A stretch of DNA of 64,000 bases from contig JBNKOE010000024.1 in the NCBI GenBank assembly GCA_050294475.1, positions 186,001 to 250,000 of the forward strand. Reading direction: 5' to 3'. The number at the start of each line of letters is the position of its first letter. Within the stretch, counting starts at the first letter, position 1. A program made the position numbers and the translations under genes. The stretch is from Thalassobellus sp050294475. GTDB taxonomy: Bacteria > Bacteroidota > Bacteroidia > Flavobacteriales > Flavobacteriaceae. This document shows positions 50,137 through 59,537 of this stretch, piece after piece. Under the pieces are notes generated by a model that worked only from the letters and a program-made list of their open reading frames with translations, was not told the DNA's origin and made no database searches.

Positions 50137-50796
50137 TTAATGGTTAAAGTGATGAAAAAGTGCAATAATTATAAATCCTAATGGAATTATAATTGAATAC
50201 ATTTTACCAATATTTTGTAATGTTTTCTTTCTTGATGCTGTAACTCCCATTGATTGGAAAGCAGAAGTAAAACCATGTGCTAAATGCAATCCTAAAAATA
50301 TAAATGCTACTGCATATGCTGCAACTCGCCAAATAGGAACAAACTTGTGCTGTAGCTCCCCAAAATATCTTGTTGGGTCTTCTGGCAAGAACTCAATATA
50401 TTTATGATTAACTTCTGGGAACCAAAAATCAATAAAATGTAATAGAATAAATGCCAAAATAGCCAGACCGCTATAAATCATATTTCTACTCATCCATGTA
50501 GAATTTGCAGCACCATTATTCCTAGCATAGGCAACACCTTGTGCTTTTTTATTTTTAATTTCTAACACAAAACCCAACACAAAATGAAATACAACACCAA
50601 AAATTAAAACAGGCTGTAAAGCAAATTGAACTAATGGATTGGTTCCCATAAAATGGGATAATTCGTTAAAAAGATCTTCACTAAAAAGCGATGTTATATT
50701 TACCGCTAAATGAATAATTAAAAAGAAAATAAGGAAGAGTGCCGAAAGTGCCATGGCTACCTTTCTTCCAATTGAAGATTTAATAAATCCGCTCAT
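50137..50796 (-). CDS. sdhC: Succinate dehydrogenase cytochrome b subunit
   Basis: The 219-residue protein has five predicted membrane helices and His residues for two hemes, for example in IIHLAVNI, VFHFVLGFV, LLHFIDFW and GLHLAHGFTSAFQ. This is the single-subunit diheme anchor (Sdh_cyt, TIGR02046-like) of B-type succinate:quinone reductases using menaquinone, as expected for Bacteroidota. It is the first gene of sdhCAB. Confidence 0.95.
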   Translation of the reverse strand: MSGFIKSSIGRKVAMALSALFLIFFLIIHLAVNITSLFSEDLFNELSHFMGTNPLVQFALQPVLIFGVVFHFVLGFVLEIKNKKAQGVAYARNNGAANSTWMSRNMIYSGLAILAFILLHFIDFWFPEVNHKYIEFLPEDPTRYFGELQHKFVPIWRVAAYAVAFIFLGLHLAHGFTSAFQSMGVTASRKKTLQNIGKMYSIIIPLGFIIIALFHHFNH

Positions 50797-50820
50797 ATTT
50801 TTAAATTAAATTATATTTTG

Positions 50821-50851
50821 CAAAGGTAGGTCAGCTAGTGTTTATAGACAA
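50821..50851 (-). promoter_or_regulatory. Promoter of sdhCAB
   Basis: On the minus strand TTG (50851-50849) is followed after 20 bases by TACCTTTG (50828-50821). The leader would be about 20 bases before the sdhC ATG. Confidence 0.7.
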
Positions 50852-50914
50852 CTAACAATTGTCATGTTTTTATTATTTAGAATGGTTTTAAAAAAGTGTT
50901 TTTTGAAACTCAAA

Positions 50915-52732
50915 TTATTCAAAAATAATTTTCTTGGTAGTCATAGATTTTTCCGAATATATGTTTACAAAATACATTCCTTTTGTAATACCTACTAAAT
51001 CAATTTCTGTTATTCGGGATGAATTGAGTGTATTAATATTTGATATTAATCGTCCACTTACATCATAAACAACAACTTTTTGTAAACTTAAAAAAGATTC
51101 ATTTTTAATATAGAAATGCCCAGAACTTGGATTTGGATATACACTAATTAATTTTTGAAATTCTTTATCTTCAACATTTAAAGGACAAGAATATGGCACC
51201 ATTGGAGATTTACCAGAAAAACAACTAAAGTTTGGAAGGCTTGACTCACTTCTACTTTGTACATCATTTGCTGCTGTAATATTATTAACAGACAATACTC
51301 TTTGTTGTTCATTTAAGCCTATAGCATAATGCATCACATCATTACCGTTTTCAATATAAGGTGAATTATCAATTACATGCGCTAACTGGTGTGCATGCCC
51401 TAATTCATGAAGTGCTACACTTTCAAAATCAATTTTAACACCTTGTGTTCCTACCCCATAATACCAAGCTTCACCATCATCAAAAACAATATCTATTTCA
51501 ACTGTATAAGCCTCAAAATCCTCTATAGTATTACCACATCCATCAAAGAAATAACTTGTTTCTCCTAAAGTTCCTTCTGGTAATTCTGAACCAACATCAA
51601 ATCTTATTATATTTACTCCATTTGAGTCACTAGAAACAGGACTTCCGATAGTTAAATTTATACCAGTTTCACAACGCCAAGTATCTAAAGCTTTTAAAAA
51701 AGCTGTTTTTGCAGCAGTATTAGCATTAAAACTTGTTTGCATATTAAAAACATAACCTCCACTTCCGTCATTATCAACATGCCTTGTTGGGTAAGCATAA
51801 ATATTTCCTGAACCGTTAGGCAATTCGAATTCTCCATTAATTTGCGAATAAGGAATAGTTAAATCTTCAGTAGATATTATACTATTTGAAACATTATCAG
51901 TCACCATAATTTTACCTGTACCTGCTCCAGATGGAACTTCAACAGTAATTGATGTAGGAGACCAAGTTACTTGTGTATCTAAAGCATCAATAAAAGTATT
52001 TCCTCCATCATCTCCACTACTAAAACTCACTTTCCCCTTATTAGAACCAAAATCTCCAGTAGCACCACTTGATTTTGTGATTGTAATTATAGATTTTGTG
52101 CCTCCTGTTATTGTTGTTGGAGAAAAACTAATAGAATTAGGCACTAAAGTTTCAGCTGGTTTTGAAGTTGTTTTCTGATTTGTTAATTTCGATAATTCTG
52201 TGTATTCCTTTTTTGTATACAACATAATATCTTTATACAATGAATTTGAAATACCTTTTCCAGATTTAAATGGATGTATTATTGAATTATCACGCAAACT
52301 ATATTTATAAAACCCTTGCAAAGAACTATATACTGTAAAACTCTTTTTATTTGATACCTTATTACTAAAAACAGCATTATTTTCATTTAAAGTAAACAAA
52401 CCTAAATCTCCAATATTTAACTTTAGGTTAGGAACAATTAATTGACTTTGCATTCCTATTGTGCCACCACGTGTAATTATTTCTATTGTTTTATCAGGTT
52501 CTCCTTTAAAGGCCTTATATATTTTAACAACGTTAGATGTAAATATTTTTTTATTTGCTTCATCCCAAAATGAAGTTTTAGATATTACTTCGCCTTCTAC
52601 AACTAAACTTGAATTCTCAATCTGCTGCTTTAAAGACACTTTTCTTAGTAAGTTCTGAGCCTTTAAATTAGAAATACCTATGAAAACAAAACATAAAATT
52701 ATTAGTAATATTTTCATAGTCTTTCTTTTCAT
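50915..52732 (-). CDS. Secreted metzincin metalloprotease with T9SS sorting domain
   Basis: The 605 residues begin with a signal peptide (to about NLKAQ). An N-terminal domain (about 30-190) resembles exported flavobacterial proteins of unknown role, followed by an IPT/TIG-like beta domain (about 195-300). The protease part holds the full metzincin zinc motif HELGHAHQLAH and, about 18 residues on, DVMHYA as a Met-turn. The last 80 residues (ISVYPNPSSGHFYIKNE, VVVYDVSGRLI, GMYFVNIYSEKSMTTKKIIF) are a type-A T9SS C-terminal sorting domain, so the enzyme is exported to the surface or medium. No propeptide cysteine switch is obvious. Confidence 0.9.
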   Translation of the reverse strand: MKRKTMKILLIILCFVFIGISNLKAQNLLRKVSLKQQIENSSLVVEGEVISKTSFWDEANKKIFTSNVVKIYKAFKGEPDKTIEIITRGGTIGMQSQLIVPNLKLNIGDLGLFTLNENNAVFSNKVSNKKSFTVYSSLQGFYKYSLRDNSIIHPFKSGKGISNSLYKDIMLYTKKEYTELSKLTNQKTTSKPAETLVPNSISFSPTTITGGTKSIITITKSSGATGDFGSNKGKVSFSSGDDGGNTFIDALDTQVTWSPTSITVEVPSGAGTGKIMVTDNVSNSIISTEDLTIPYSQINGEFELPNGSGNIYAYPTRHVDNDGSGGYVFNMQTSFNANTAAKTAFLKALDTWRCETGINLTIGSPVSSDSNGVNIIRFDVGSELPEGTLGETSYFFDGCGNTIEDFEAYTVEIDIVFDDGEAWYYGVGTQGVKIDFESVALHELGHAHQLAHVIDNSPYIENGNDVMHYAIGLNEQQRVLSVNNITAANDVQSRSESSLPNFSCFSGKSPMVPYSCPLNVEDKEFQKLISVYPNPSSGHFYIKNESFLSLQKVVVYDVSGRLISNINTLNSSRITEIDLVGITKGMYFVNIYSEKSMTTKKIIFE

Positions 52733-52761
52733 AACAATCAGAAATATTATTTTATTTAGTC

Positions 52762-52780
52762 GTTATATTCCAAATATAAC
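52762..52780 (-). promoter_or_regulatory. Inverted repeat over the -7 box of the metzincin gene
   Basis: GTTATAT (52762-52768) and ATATAAC (52774-52780) form a perfect 7-bp inverted repeat around TCCAA. On the minus strand the repeat contains TATATTTG (52778-52771), a match to the -7 consensus. A protein bound here would block transcription. Confidence 0.4.
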
Positions 52781-52802
52781 AATTATTAAGATATAATTTA
52801 TT

Positions 52803-52810
52803 TAGCTTTG
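52803..52810 (+). promoter_or_regulatory. -7 box before aminopeptidase P
   Basis: TAGCTTTG matches TAnnTTTG, 41 bases before the ATG of the aminopeptidase gene. The -33 element is not clear. Confidence 0.4.
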
Positions 52811-52851
52811 TTCTTAGTTAACCTATATTTAATATTTATAATAGTCTTTTT

Positions 52852-54144
52852 ATGAAATACTTACCAATAAACAACTCCCTTTTTATTCAAAACAGAAAAA
52901 GCTTTACTTCAAAAATGAAAGCTAATAGTTTGGCTGTTTTTAACTCTAATGATATTTATCCTATTAGCGCAGATAGTACTTTGCCTTTTCAACAGCATCG
53001 AGATATTTTTTATTTAAGTGGTGTAGATCAAGAAGAAAGTATTTTAGTTTTATTTCCAGATTGCCCTAAAGAAAAACATCGTGAAATTTTATTTTTAAAA
53101 GAAACCAACGAGCATATTGCCATATGGGAAGGCGAAAAACTAACTAAAGAAGCTGCTTATGCTACAAGTGGAATAAAAACTGTTTATTGGTTACAAGACA
53201 TGGAAAAAATCATGTTTGAATTAATGACACAATGTGATACTATTTACATAAACACAAATGAACATTATAGATCATCGGTTGATACTGAAACCAGAGAAGA
53301 ACGTTATACTAAATGGTTAAAAGAAAAATACCCTGCACACGCAGTTGCTAAAAGCGCTCCTATTTTACAAAGACTACGTTCTGTTAAAAACCAAATTGAA
53401 ATAGACTTAATACATCATGCTTGCAACATTACCGAAAAAGGATTTCGTCGAGTATTAAACTTCTTGAAACCAGGTATTTGGGAGTATGAAATTGAAGCAG
53501 AATTCATGCATGAATTTTTACGCAATCGCTCAAAAGGTTTTGCTTATAGTCCAATTATTGCATCAGGAAATAATGCAAATGTATTACACTATCTCGAAAA
53601 TAATAAACAATGTAAATCTGGCGACTTGCTACTTTTAGATGTTGCTGCAGAATACGCTAATTATTCTAGTGATATGACGAGAACGATACCTGTTTCTGGT
53701 CGTTACACACAAAGACAAAAAGATGTTTATAATGCTGTAAACAGGGTGAAAATAGAAGCAACAAAAATGCTAGTTCCTGGAACTGACTGGGCAGAATATC
53801 ATGTTGAAGTTGGAAAACTAATGACTTCTGAACTTTTAAGTTTAGGATTACTTGACAAAGCTGATGTAAAAAATGAAAATCCTGATTGGCCTGCTTATAA
53901 AAAATATTTTATGCACGGAACGTCTCACCACATGGGACTAGACACACACGACTACGGTATTTTAACAGACCCTATGCAAGCCAATATGGTGTTTACTGTT
54001 GAACCTGGAATTTATATTCCTGAGGAAAGTTTTGGTATTCGTTTAGAAGATGACGTTGTTATTCAAAACTCTGGAGAACCATTAAACCTTATGAAAAATA
54101 TTCCTATTGAAATTGAAGAAATTGAAGATTTAATGAATTCATAA
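52852..54144 (+). CDS. Aminopeptidase P family protein (M24B)
   Basis: The enzyme removes N-terminal residues that precede proline. The 430 residues have the N-terminal AMP_N domain (about 1-145) with HRDIFYLSGVDQEESIL and a C-terminal pita-bread domain with the dinuclear metal ligands: D in LLLLDVAAEYANYSSDMTR (both Asp), H in HGTSHHMGLDTHDYG, E in FTVEPGIYIPEE and E in GIRLEDDVVI. No signal peptide is seen, so it is cytoplasmic. Confidence 0.95.
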   Translation: MKYLPINNSLFIQNRKSFTSKMKANSLAVFNSNDIYPISADSTLPFQQHRDIFYLSGVDQEESILVLFPDCPKEKHREILFLKETNEHIAIWEGEKLTKEAAYATSGIKTVYWLQDMEKIMFELMTQCDTIYINTNEHYRSSVDTETREERYTKWLKEKYPAHAVAKSAPILQRLRSVKNQIEIDLIHHACNITEKGFRRVLNFLKPGIWEYEIEAEFMHEFLRNRSKGFAYSPIIASGNNANVLHYLENNKQCKSGDLLLLDVAAEYANYSSDMTRTIPVSGRYTQRQKDVYNAVNRVKIEATKMLVPGTDWAEYHVEVGKLMTSELLSLGLLDKADVKNENPDWPAYKKYFMHGTSHHMGLDTHDYGILTDPMQANMVFTVEPGIYIPEESFGIRLEDDVVIQNSGEPLNLMKNIPIEIEEIEDLMNS

Positions 54145-54181
54145 AACAAAAAAGAGGATTGTATTTAAAATACAATCCTCT
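54145..54181 (-). terminator. Terminator of aspartate kinase
   Basis: AGAGGATTGTATTT (54153-54166) and AAATACAATCCTCT (54168-54181) form a very long near-perfect stem. On the minus strand it is followed by TTTTTTG. It lies 26 bases beyond the kinase stop. Confidence 0.88.
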
Positions 54182-54206
54182 CGCTAGCAATACTAAAATT
54201 GTATTT

Positions 54207-55535
54207 TTATAGAGTGACTAATTCAAATAAATAATCGTTTAGTTTTTGCAGCGTATTAATTTTATCTTTTGAGTTGATTAATAAAGAAATATTATTATTA
54301 CTTCCTCCATAAGAAATCATTCTAATTTTTACATCTTGTAATATCTGGAACAGTCTGTAAGTTTCTTTATGATTCACTACAGAATGACCAACCAAACAAA
54401 CAATACTTTGGTTTTTATCAACTTCAACTGTCGAGAACAATTCTAATTCAGCCAAAATTTTATCCAAGTTCTTATCATCATCAATTGTTAATGAAACTGC
54501 CACTTCAGATGTAGTAATCATATCAATAGACGTTTCATAAATCTCAAAAATCTCAAATACTTTTTTTAAGAATCCATGAGCTTGTAACATTCTACCAGAT
54601 TTAATTTTAATGGCAGTAATATTTTCTTTTGCAGCAATAGCTTTAATACCATTTTCAGAAGTTTCACTCGAAATTAAAGTACCATAAGCTTCAGGATCCA
54701 TGGTGTTTTTTAATCGCACAGGAATACAATCTTCCCTAACAGGTGTAACTGTTTGTGGATGTAATATTTTTGCCCCAAAATAAGCTAACTCAGCAGCCTC
54801 ATCAAATGACAAATTAGAAATTGGCTTTGTGTTTTCAACATATCTCGGATCGTTATTATGCATCCCATCAATATCAGTCCATATTTGCACTTCCTCAGCT
54901 TTAATTACAGCACCTATAATAGTTGCTGTGTAATCACTCCCGCCTCGTTGTAAATTCGAAACGGCATCATTATCATCTAAACAAATAAATCCTTGAGTAA
55001 TATAAATATCGGAAGGTTCAGCTTCATCTAATACAGTTGCAAAATGCTCTTTTATATATTCAAGATTTGGTTCTTTTGAACTATCAATTCGCATAAAGCT
55101 TAATGCTGGTAATAATGCAGAACGAATACCTTCTTGCTTTAAATATGCATTAAACATATAAGTTGAAAGCAATTCGCCTTGAGCAACTATATTATTTTCT
55201 AAAATTATTGAAAAAGATTTATAAGTGCATTCAACTAAAAAATTAAAAACACTTGACACATATTCTTTAACACTTTTATTTAAATCATTATTTTTAATAA
55301 GACCATCAATAGTCTTAAAATAAGCCTCATGCAAATTGTTAATTTTTTCTATAGCATCATTAGGAAGCTTATTTTCAATATCTTTTGAAATAGCAACTAG
55401 CTGATTTGTTGTGCCTGACATAGCTGACAAAACCACAACCTTTTTTTTACCGTCGTTAATAATATTTTTGACGTTACATATATTTTCAATGGAACCAACT
55501 GATGTGCCCCCAAATTTTAATACTTTCATTTTCAT
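54207..55535 (-). CDS. Aspartate kinase, monofunctional with ACT domains
   Basis: Aspartate kinase starts the pathway to lysine, threonine and methionine. The 442 residues begin MKMKVLKFGGTSVGSIENI, with RGGSDYTATIIG and FGAKILHPQTVTP of the kinase domain, followed by two ACT domains (about 300-440) for feedback control. It is single-function, not fused to homoserine dehydrogenase. An ATG at 55529 is also possible. The gene is divergent from an ACT-domain protein across 180 bases with shared inverted repeats. Confidence 0.94.
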   Translation of the reverse strand: MKMKVLKFGGTSVGSIENICNVKNIINDGKKKVVVLSAMSGTTNQLVAISKDIENKLPNDAIEKINNLHEAYFKTIDGLIKNNDLNKSVKEYVSSVFNFLVECTYKSFSIILENNIVAQGELLSTYMFNAYLKQEGIRSALLPALSFMRIDSSKEPNLEYIKEHFATVLDEAEPSDIYITQGFICLDDNDAVSNLQRGGSDYTATIIGAVIKAEEVQIWTDIDGMHNNDPRYVENTKPISNLSFDEAAELAYFGAKILHPQTVTPVREDCIPVRLKNTMDPEAYGTLISSETSENGIKAIAAKENITAIKIKSGRMLQAHGFLKKVFEIFEIYETSIDMITTSEVAVSLTIDDDKNLDKILAELELFSTVEVDKNQSIVCLVGHSVVNHKETYRLFQILQDVKIRMISYGGSNNNISLLINSKDKINTLQKLNDYLFELVTL

Positions 55536-55596
55536 TAATTTGAGTGCTAAACTATAACTACTTTGGGTAATAAAGATATTTATTAAAAAAAAAGTT

Positions 55597-55678
55597 TATT
55601 TTTGCACATAATGTTAAATAATTAACATTAAATAACTTGTTTTAAACTTTAAGTGAATAAAACAACCTACATTAATGT
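55597..55678 (+). promoter_or_regulatory. -7 box and inverted repeats between aspartate kinase and the ACT gene
   Basis: TATTTTTG (55597-55604) is a -7 box for the plus-strand gene. Just after it AATGTTAA (55610-55617) and TTAACATT (55622-55629) form a perfect 8-bp inverted repeat with 4-base spacer, and ACATTAATGT (55669-55678) is a further palindrome with the same AATGT half-site. This could be operator DNA or an RNA stem in the leader. Confidence 0.4.
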
Positions 55679-55715
55679 TAGATAAAACCATCAAAAGACA
55701 ATAAATCTCATTAAA

Positions 55716-56372
55716 ATGAAAACGGTATCAAACTGTGTTGAAGATATTTTAATAACACAACCTTATTTAGAAGAGGCACTAACAAGAAACATTATAAATT
55801 TTAGTGCTTTGGCTATTGAATTAACAGAACCTATTAGCAAAATGCTAAAAAAAGATGTAAAACCTGGCGCTATAATGATGGCTTTAAGACGTTATAATCC
55901 GCCTGTTACTTTAGGGAATTCAATAAAAATGAAAAAGGTAATTCAAAATTTAGGAGATATAACGGTTCGCTCTAATCTTACCGATTTTACTATTAAAAAT
56001 TCTGATACCATTATTGATAATCATGCTAAAATTTTAGACAAAATAAACCAAGAAACAAAACTATTTTACACATTTACAAGAGGGATTCATGAAAGTAATA
56101 TTATAATTTCAAGTGTTTTAGATGACTTTACTCAAGAATGTTTTAAAAACGAAACGTTTTTAGCAACACAAGATGGACTTTCTGCCATAAGCGTTAATTT
56201 ACCACAAGACAACTCTAAAATAGCGGGTTTATATTACCAATTTTTTAAACGATTGGCTTGGGAAGGCATTGTACTTTACGAAGTTATTTCAACTACAAAT
56301 GAATTCACCATCTTAGTTGAAGAAGAATACGTAGACAAAGCTTTTTCTGCTATAAAAAAGGTTAAAGCTTAA
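55716..56372 (+). CDS. ACT-domain protein, likely linked to aspartate kinase
   Basis: The 218-residue cytoplasmic protein shows two parts. The N-terminal half (about 1-75) reads like a winged-helix or similar helical domain: TVSNCVEDILITQPYLEEAL, then LTEPISKMLKKDVKPGAIMM and ALRRY. The C-terminal half has an ACT-like pattern at about 150-218: GLSAISVNLPQDNSKIAGLY, then LYEVISTTNEFTILVEEEYV. ACT domains bind amino acids. The gene is divergent from aspartate kinase, so I infer a regulator sensing an aspartate-family amino acid. No family name is known to me with certainty. Confidence 0.7.
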   Translation: MKTVSNCVEDILITQPYLEEALTRNIINFSALAIELTEPISKMLKKDVKPGAIMMALRRYNPPVTLGNSIKMKKVIQNLGDITVRSNLTDFTIKNSDTIIDNHAKILDKINQETKLFYTFTRGIHESNIIISSVLDDFTQECFKNETFLATQDGLSAISVNLPQDNSKIAGLYYQFFKRLAWEGIVLYEVISTTNEFTILVEEEYVDKAFSAIKKVKA

Positions 56373-56416
56373 TTACATTTTATTCTTTTTTTATTGGCTG
56401 AAAAAGCACCTTACCA

Positions 56417-58105
56417 TTATTTAACCATTCTTGGTTCTGGTATTTCAATATGGTCACTATACATTTGCCAAATTTTAAAACCTCCAGCAACATTTAGCAC
56501 ATTACTTATACCATTATTTCTTAAAATTAATTCTGCTAAATATCCTCTTAACCCTTTTTGGCAAAAAATAACAATTTTTTTATCTTGATTTTTAATAAAA
56601 CCGACCTGTTGTCTTAATTGATCTAATGGATAATTTACAGCACTAGGAATGGTTCCTTTTTCATATTCTTGAACTGTTCTTGAGTCTATTAATAAATAAT
56701 CTTCCTTTGAATTATCTTGAATAAAAGTCTCCAATTCCTCTACCGAAATTTGCTCGCTTCTACTATTTAAAACATTCTCTGTAACAAAACTTGTAACGAC
56801 ATTTGGGTCTTTAGCTGGTGAAAATGGAGGTGCATAAGCTAAATCTAATTGTGCCAAATCTGTTATTTTTAATTTAGCATAAATAGCTGTACTTAAAACA
56901 TCTACACGTTTATCTACACCTACTTCACCAAATAGTTCTGCTCCTAAAATTTCTTCGGTTTCTGGGTTGTAATAAATTTCAGTAATCAAATCTTTTTGTC
57001 CTGGATAATACCCTGGAGTTGACCCCGCAACTGTTAAAACTGTTTTAAAAGAAATCCCTTTTTTAATCAAAGTTGTTGCATTCATACCTGTTCTTGCCAA
57101 AGTATAATCAAACACTTTTACAATAGCTGTTTTGTAAGCTCCTTTAAACAAAATATTCCTTCCAACCGCATTCGCACCCGCAGCTCTACCTGCTTTATTC
57201 GAGTGTGTACCTAGTGGAAAATAATCAAATTCATTAGTTTGTAAATTTTTAACAGACACATTATCTCCTGCTGCATACACATCTTTAATAGATGTTTCCA
57301 TAAGCTCATTTACTTTTAAAGCACCATTACCAATAACTTCTGCTCCTTCTCGAATTAGTAAATCTGTATTCGGTTTAATACCCACACTTAAAATCACAAA
57401 ATCGGTTGGAATTTGTTTTCCATCCTTAGTTACTACTGCTTGTATTTTTCCGTTTTCATCAATATCAAATTTAGAGACTAAACTTTCAGTTAAAACCTCA
57501 ATACCTTCAGAAGTTAAGACATTTGCAGCAAAGTTTCCGAATTTTTGTTGCCACATATTTAGTACATGCGTAGAACCTTCAATTAACGTTACTTTCTTAC
57601 CAGCTTCTTTTAAGTTTTCAGCCACTTCAATTCCAATTAAGCCTGCACCAATAACTGTTATGTGCTTTGATTCTTGAGTTAATCCTTCTTTAGTGATTTT
57701 ATCAAAATCAATCATAGAACGACAGGTAGACCAATTACTCGCTAATTTTATATTTCCAATAGGAGGAACAATAGAACTTGCCCCTGTTGCGAAAATTAGT
57801 TTATCGTACGCATAATCTGAAATATTAGAATACACCACTTTATTTTTAGTGTCTATTTTTACAATTTCCTCATTTAAATGAACATCAATATTAAATCTGT
57901 TTTGAAGTAATTCTGGTTTTACAACCATTAAATGATCTCTACTCTCAATAACACCAGAAAAAGCATAAGGCATTCCACAAGTTGCATAACTAATATTGGC
58001 TCCTTTTTCAAATAAAACAATTTCAGCCTGCTCGTCTTCTCGTCTTGCTTTTGCTGCTGCAGATGGACCTGCAGATAACCCTCCTATAACTATGATTTTT
58101 TTCAT
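56417..58105 (-). CDS. CoA-disulfide reductase-like flavoprotein with rhodanese domain
   Basis: The 562-residue protein has a pyridine nucleotide-disulfide reductase part (about 1-450) and a C-terminal rhodanese domain (about 470-558). The N-terminus has IVIGGLSAGPSAAAKARR for FAD, and the active-site Cys lies in ISYATCGMPYAFSG, as in CoA-disulfide reductases. FAD and NAD(P)H motifs are ITVIGAGLIGIEVAENL and VYAAGDNV. The rhodanese loop is IFCQKGLRG, with Cys present. Such CoADR-RHD fusions reduce CoA-disulfides or persulfides and polysulfides. Which one is used here is not known. Confidence 0.93.
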   Translation of the reverse strand: MKKIIVIGGLSAGPSAAAKARREDEQAEIVLFEKGANISYATCGMPYAFSGVIESRDHLMVVKPELLQNRFNIDVHLNEEIVKIDTKNKVVYSNISDYAYDKLIFATGASSIVPPIGNIKLASNWSTCRSMIDFDKITKEGLTQESKHITVIGAGLIGIEVAENLKEAGKKVTLIEGSTHVLNMWQQKFGNFAANVLTSEGIEVLTESLVSKFDIDENGKIQAVVTKDGKQIPTDFVILSVGIKPNTDLLIREGAEVIGNGALKVNELMETSIKDVYAAGDNVSVKNLQTNEFDYFPLGTHSNKAGRAAGANAVGRNILFKGAYKTAIVKVFDYTLARTGMNATTLIKKGISFKTVLTVAGSTPGYYPGQKDLITEIYYNPETEEILGAELFGEVGVDKRVDVLSTAIYAKLKITDLAQLDLAYAPPFSPAKDPNVVTSFVTENVLNSRSEQISVEELETFIQDNSKEDYLLIDSRTVQEYEKGTIPSAVNYPLDQLRQQVGFIKNQDKKIVIFCQKGLRGYLAELILRNNGISNVLNVAGGFKIWQMYSDHIEIPEPRMVK

Positions 58106-58356
58106 TTCTATTTAAATTTTCTAAACAAATTTGAATTAAAAAATTTAATTAGAATGTAATATTTGTTACTCTAACGTTTAAGTAAAAGCATCATTTAAAA
58201 CATTATATTTATAAATCTATTTTTCATGATAAGTACTCAAAATACAGAAACAGTTGCAAAGTCTATAGTTAAAATAAACAAAGGAGGTGATATTAAATAC
58301 AAACATTTAATTTATATTTATTATCCAATTATATCTTTGCTCAAAATACTATAAAC

Positions 58357-59142
58357 ATGATTTTAACCCACAAAGGCATTAATCTATTTTATACCGATGA
58401 CGGTGTAGGCTCTCCAATTGTTTTACTTCATGGCTTTTTAGAAAACAGTAATATGTGGCTACCTTTTATTCCTTCATTATCAAAAAAAAACAGAGTCATC
58501 TGTATTGATTTACTAGGTCATGGAAAAACAGGATGTTTAGGCTATATTCATACTATGGAACTTATGGCCGAAATAGTTGAAGCCGTTCTGTCTCATTTAA
58601 AAATAAAAAAAGCGACTCTTATTGGTCATTCTATGGGCGGTTATGTTGCACTTGCTTTTGCAGAAAAATATCCTAATAAAACTGAAGGGTTATGTCTTAT
58701 GAATTCTACAGCAGAAGCAGACTCTGAAGAAAAACAAATAAATAGAGACAGGGCTATTATTGCTGTTAAACAAAACCACAAAACATTTATTCAACTAGCT
58801 ATATCAAATTTATTTAGGCCAAAAAACAGAACCATTTTTTCTGAAGAAATAAAACACATAAAAAAAGAAGCTTTAGAAACCCCTTTACAAGGAATTATAG
58901 CAGCTTTAGAAGGTATGAAAATTAGAAAAAATAGAGCTTTTTTATTACGTAATAACAATTATAAACTCATGATGATTATTAGTAAAAAAGATCCTGTTTT
59001 AAATTATGATGATTTAGTGAATCAAACAAAAAATACTCAAGTTAAAGTTGTTGAATTTCCCGATGGACATATGAGTCATGTTGAAAATAAAATAGATTTC
59101 TTACGAGAGTTAAAACGTTTTGTCGAAAAAATACGTGTTTAA
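58357..59142 (+). CDS. Alpha/beta hydrolase
   Basis: The 261-residue protein has the alpha/beta hydrolase fold: LLHGFLENSNMWLPFIPSL (oxyanion HG), DLLGHGKTG, the nucleophile elbow IGHSMGGYVALAFAEKYP with the catalytic Ser, an Asp in SKKDPVLNYDD and His in FPDGHMSHVE. It has no signal peptide. The substrate is unknown. The 251-base gap before it (58106-58356) holds no clear gene, apart from a weak 42-codon frame that I reject. Confidence 0.9.
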   Translation: MILTHKGINLFYTDDGVGSPIVLLHGFLENSNMWLPFIPSLSKKNRVICIDLLGHGKTGCLGYIHTMELMAEIVEAVLSHLKIKKATLIGHSMGGYVALAFAEKYPNKTEGLCLMNSTAEADSEEKQINRDRAIIAVKQNHKTFIQLAISNLFRPKNRTIFSEEIKHIKKEALETPLQGIIAALEGMKIRKNRAFLLRNNNYKLMMIISKKDPVLNYDDLVNQTKNTQVKVVEFPDGHMSHVENKIDFLRELKRFVEKIRV

Positions 59143-59192
59143 TCTTGTTTTTTGCTTATTTTTCATATATTTAGTTCAAAATAGTTTTCATC

Positions 59193-59477
59193 ATGAATAA
59201 AAAAACTAACGAACCAACTTTAATTCCAAAAATATATTGTAATCTTTTTGGTCATGATTATCAAGTAACCAAGAAAGTTACTTACCATGTTAAAGAATAT
59301 ACTTGTTGTCATTGTAAAAAACAATTAACTACAAATAGCAATGGCAGACTAATTGAATTAACTCCTAAGTTTAAAGAAATAAATGATATCCTTGAGCGTA
59401 TTCATTCAAAAAGGATGATACGTTCAAAGAGAAAAACCAACACTTCGTCGATTTACTTACGCGCTGTAAAAAGTTAA
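59193..59477 (+). CDS. Small zinc-ribbon protein, copy 1
   Basis: The 94-residue protein is built around two Cys sites: IYCNLFGHDYQVTKKV with one Cys, and EYTCCHCKKQL with a C-x2-C (plus an extra Cys). It probably holds one zinc ion, using the His in FGHDY or in TYHVKEY. The middle, ELTPKFKEIND then ILERIHSKR, is helical and shared almost word for word with the next gene. The tail is basic. It resembles DUF1660-type small phage-like zinc ribbons, but the match is weak. Its duplicate follows after 60 bases. Confidence 0.72.
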   Translation: MNKKTNEPTLIPKIYCNLFGHDYQVTKKVTYHVKEYTCCHCKKQLTTNSNGRLIELTPKFKEINDILERIHSKRMIRSKRKTNTSSIYLRAVKS

Positions 59478-59537
59478 TGAATCTTTTTTAATACTTTAAC
59501 GTTCTCTAATAGAAGTGAATAATAGCAAAAAAAGTAA

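Noticed and set aside
58226..58354. A 42-codon frame directly before the alpha/beta hydrolase, containing a perfect AAGGAGGTGAT
   Set aside because: No homology or protein-like pattern is seen. The Shine-Dalgarno-like stretch lies inside the frame with no start codon at the right distance, and Bacteroidota seldom use such sites. It is probably chance, though a decayed gene is possible.
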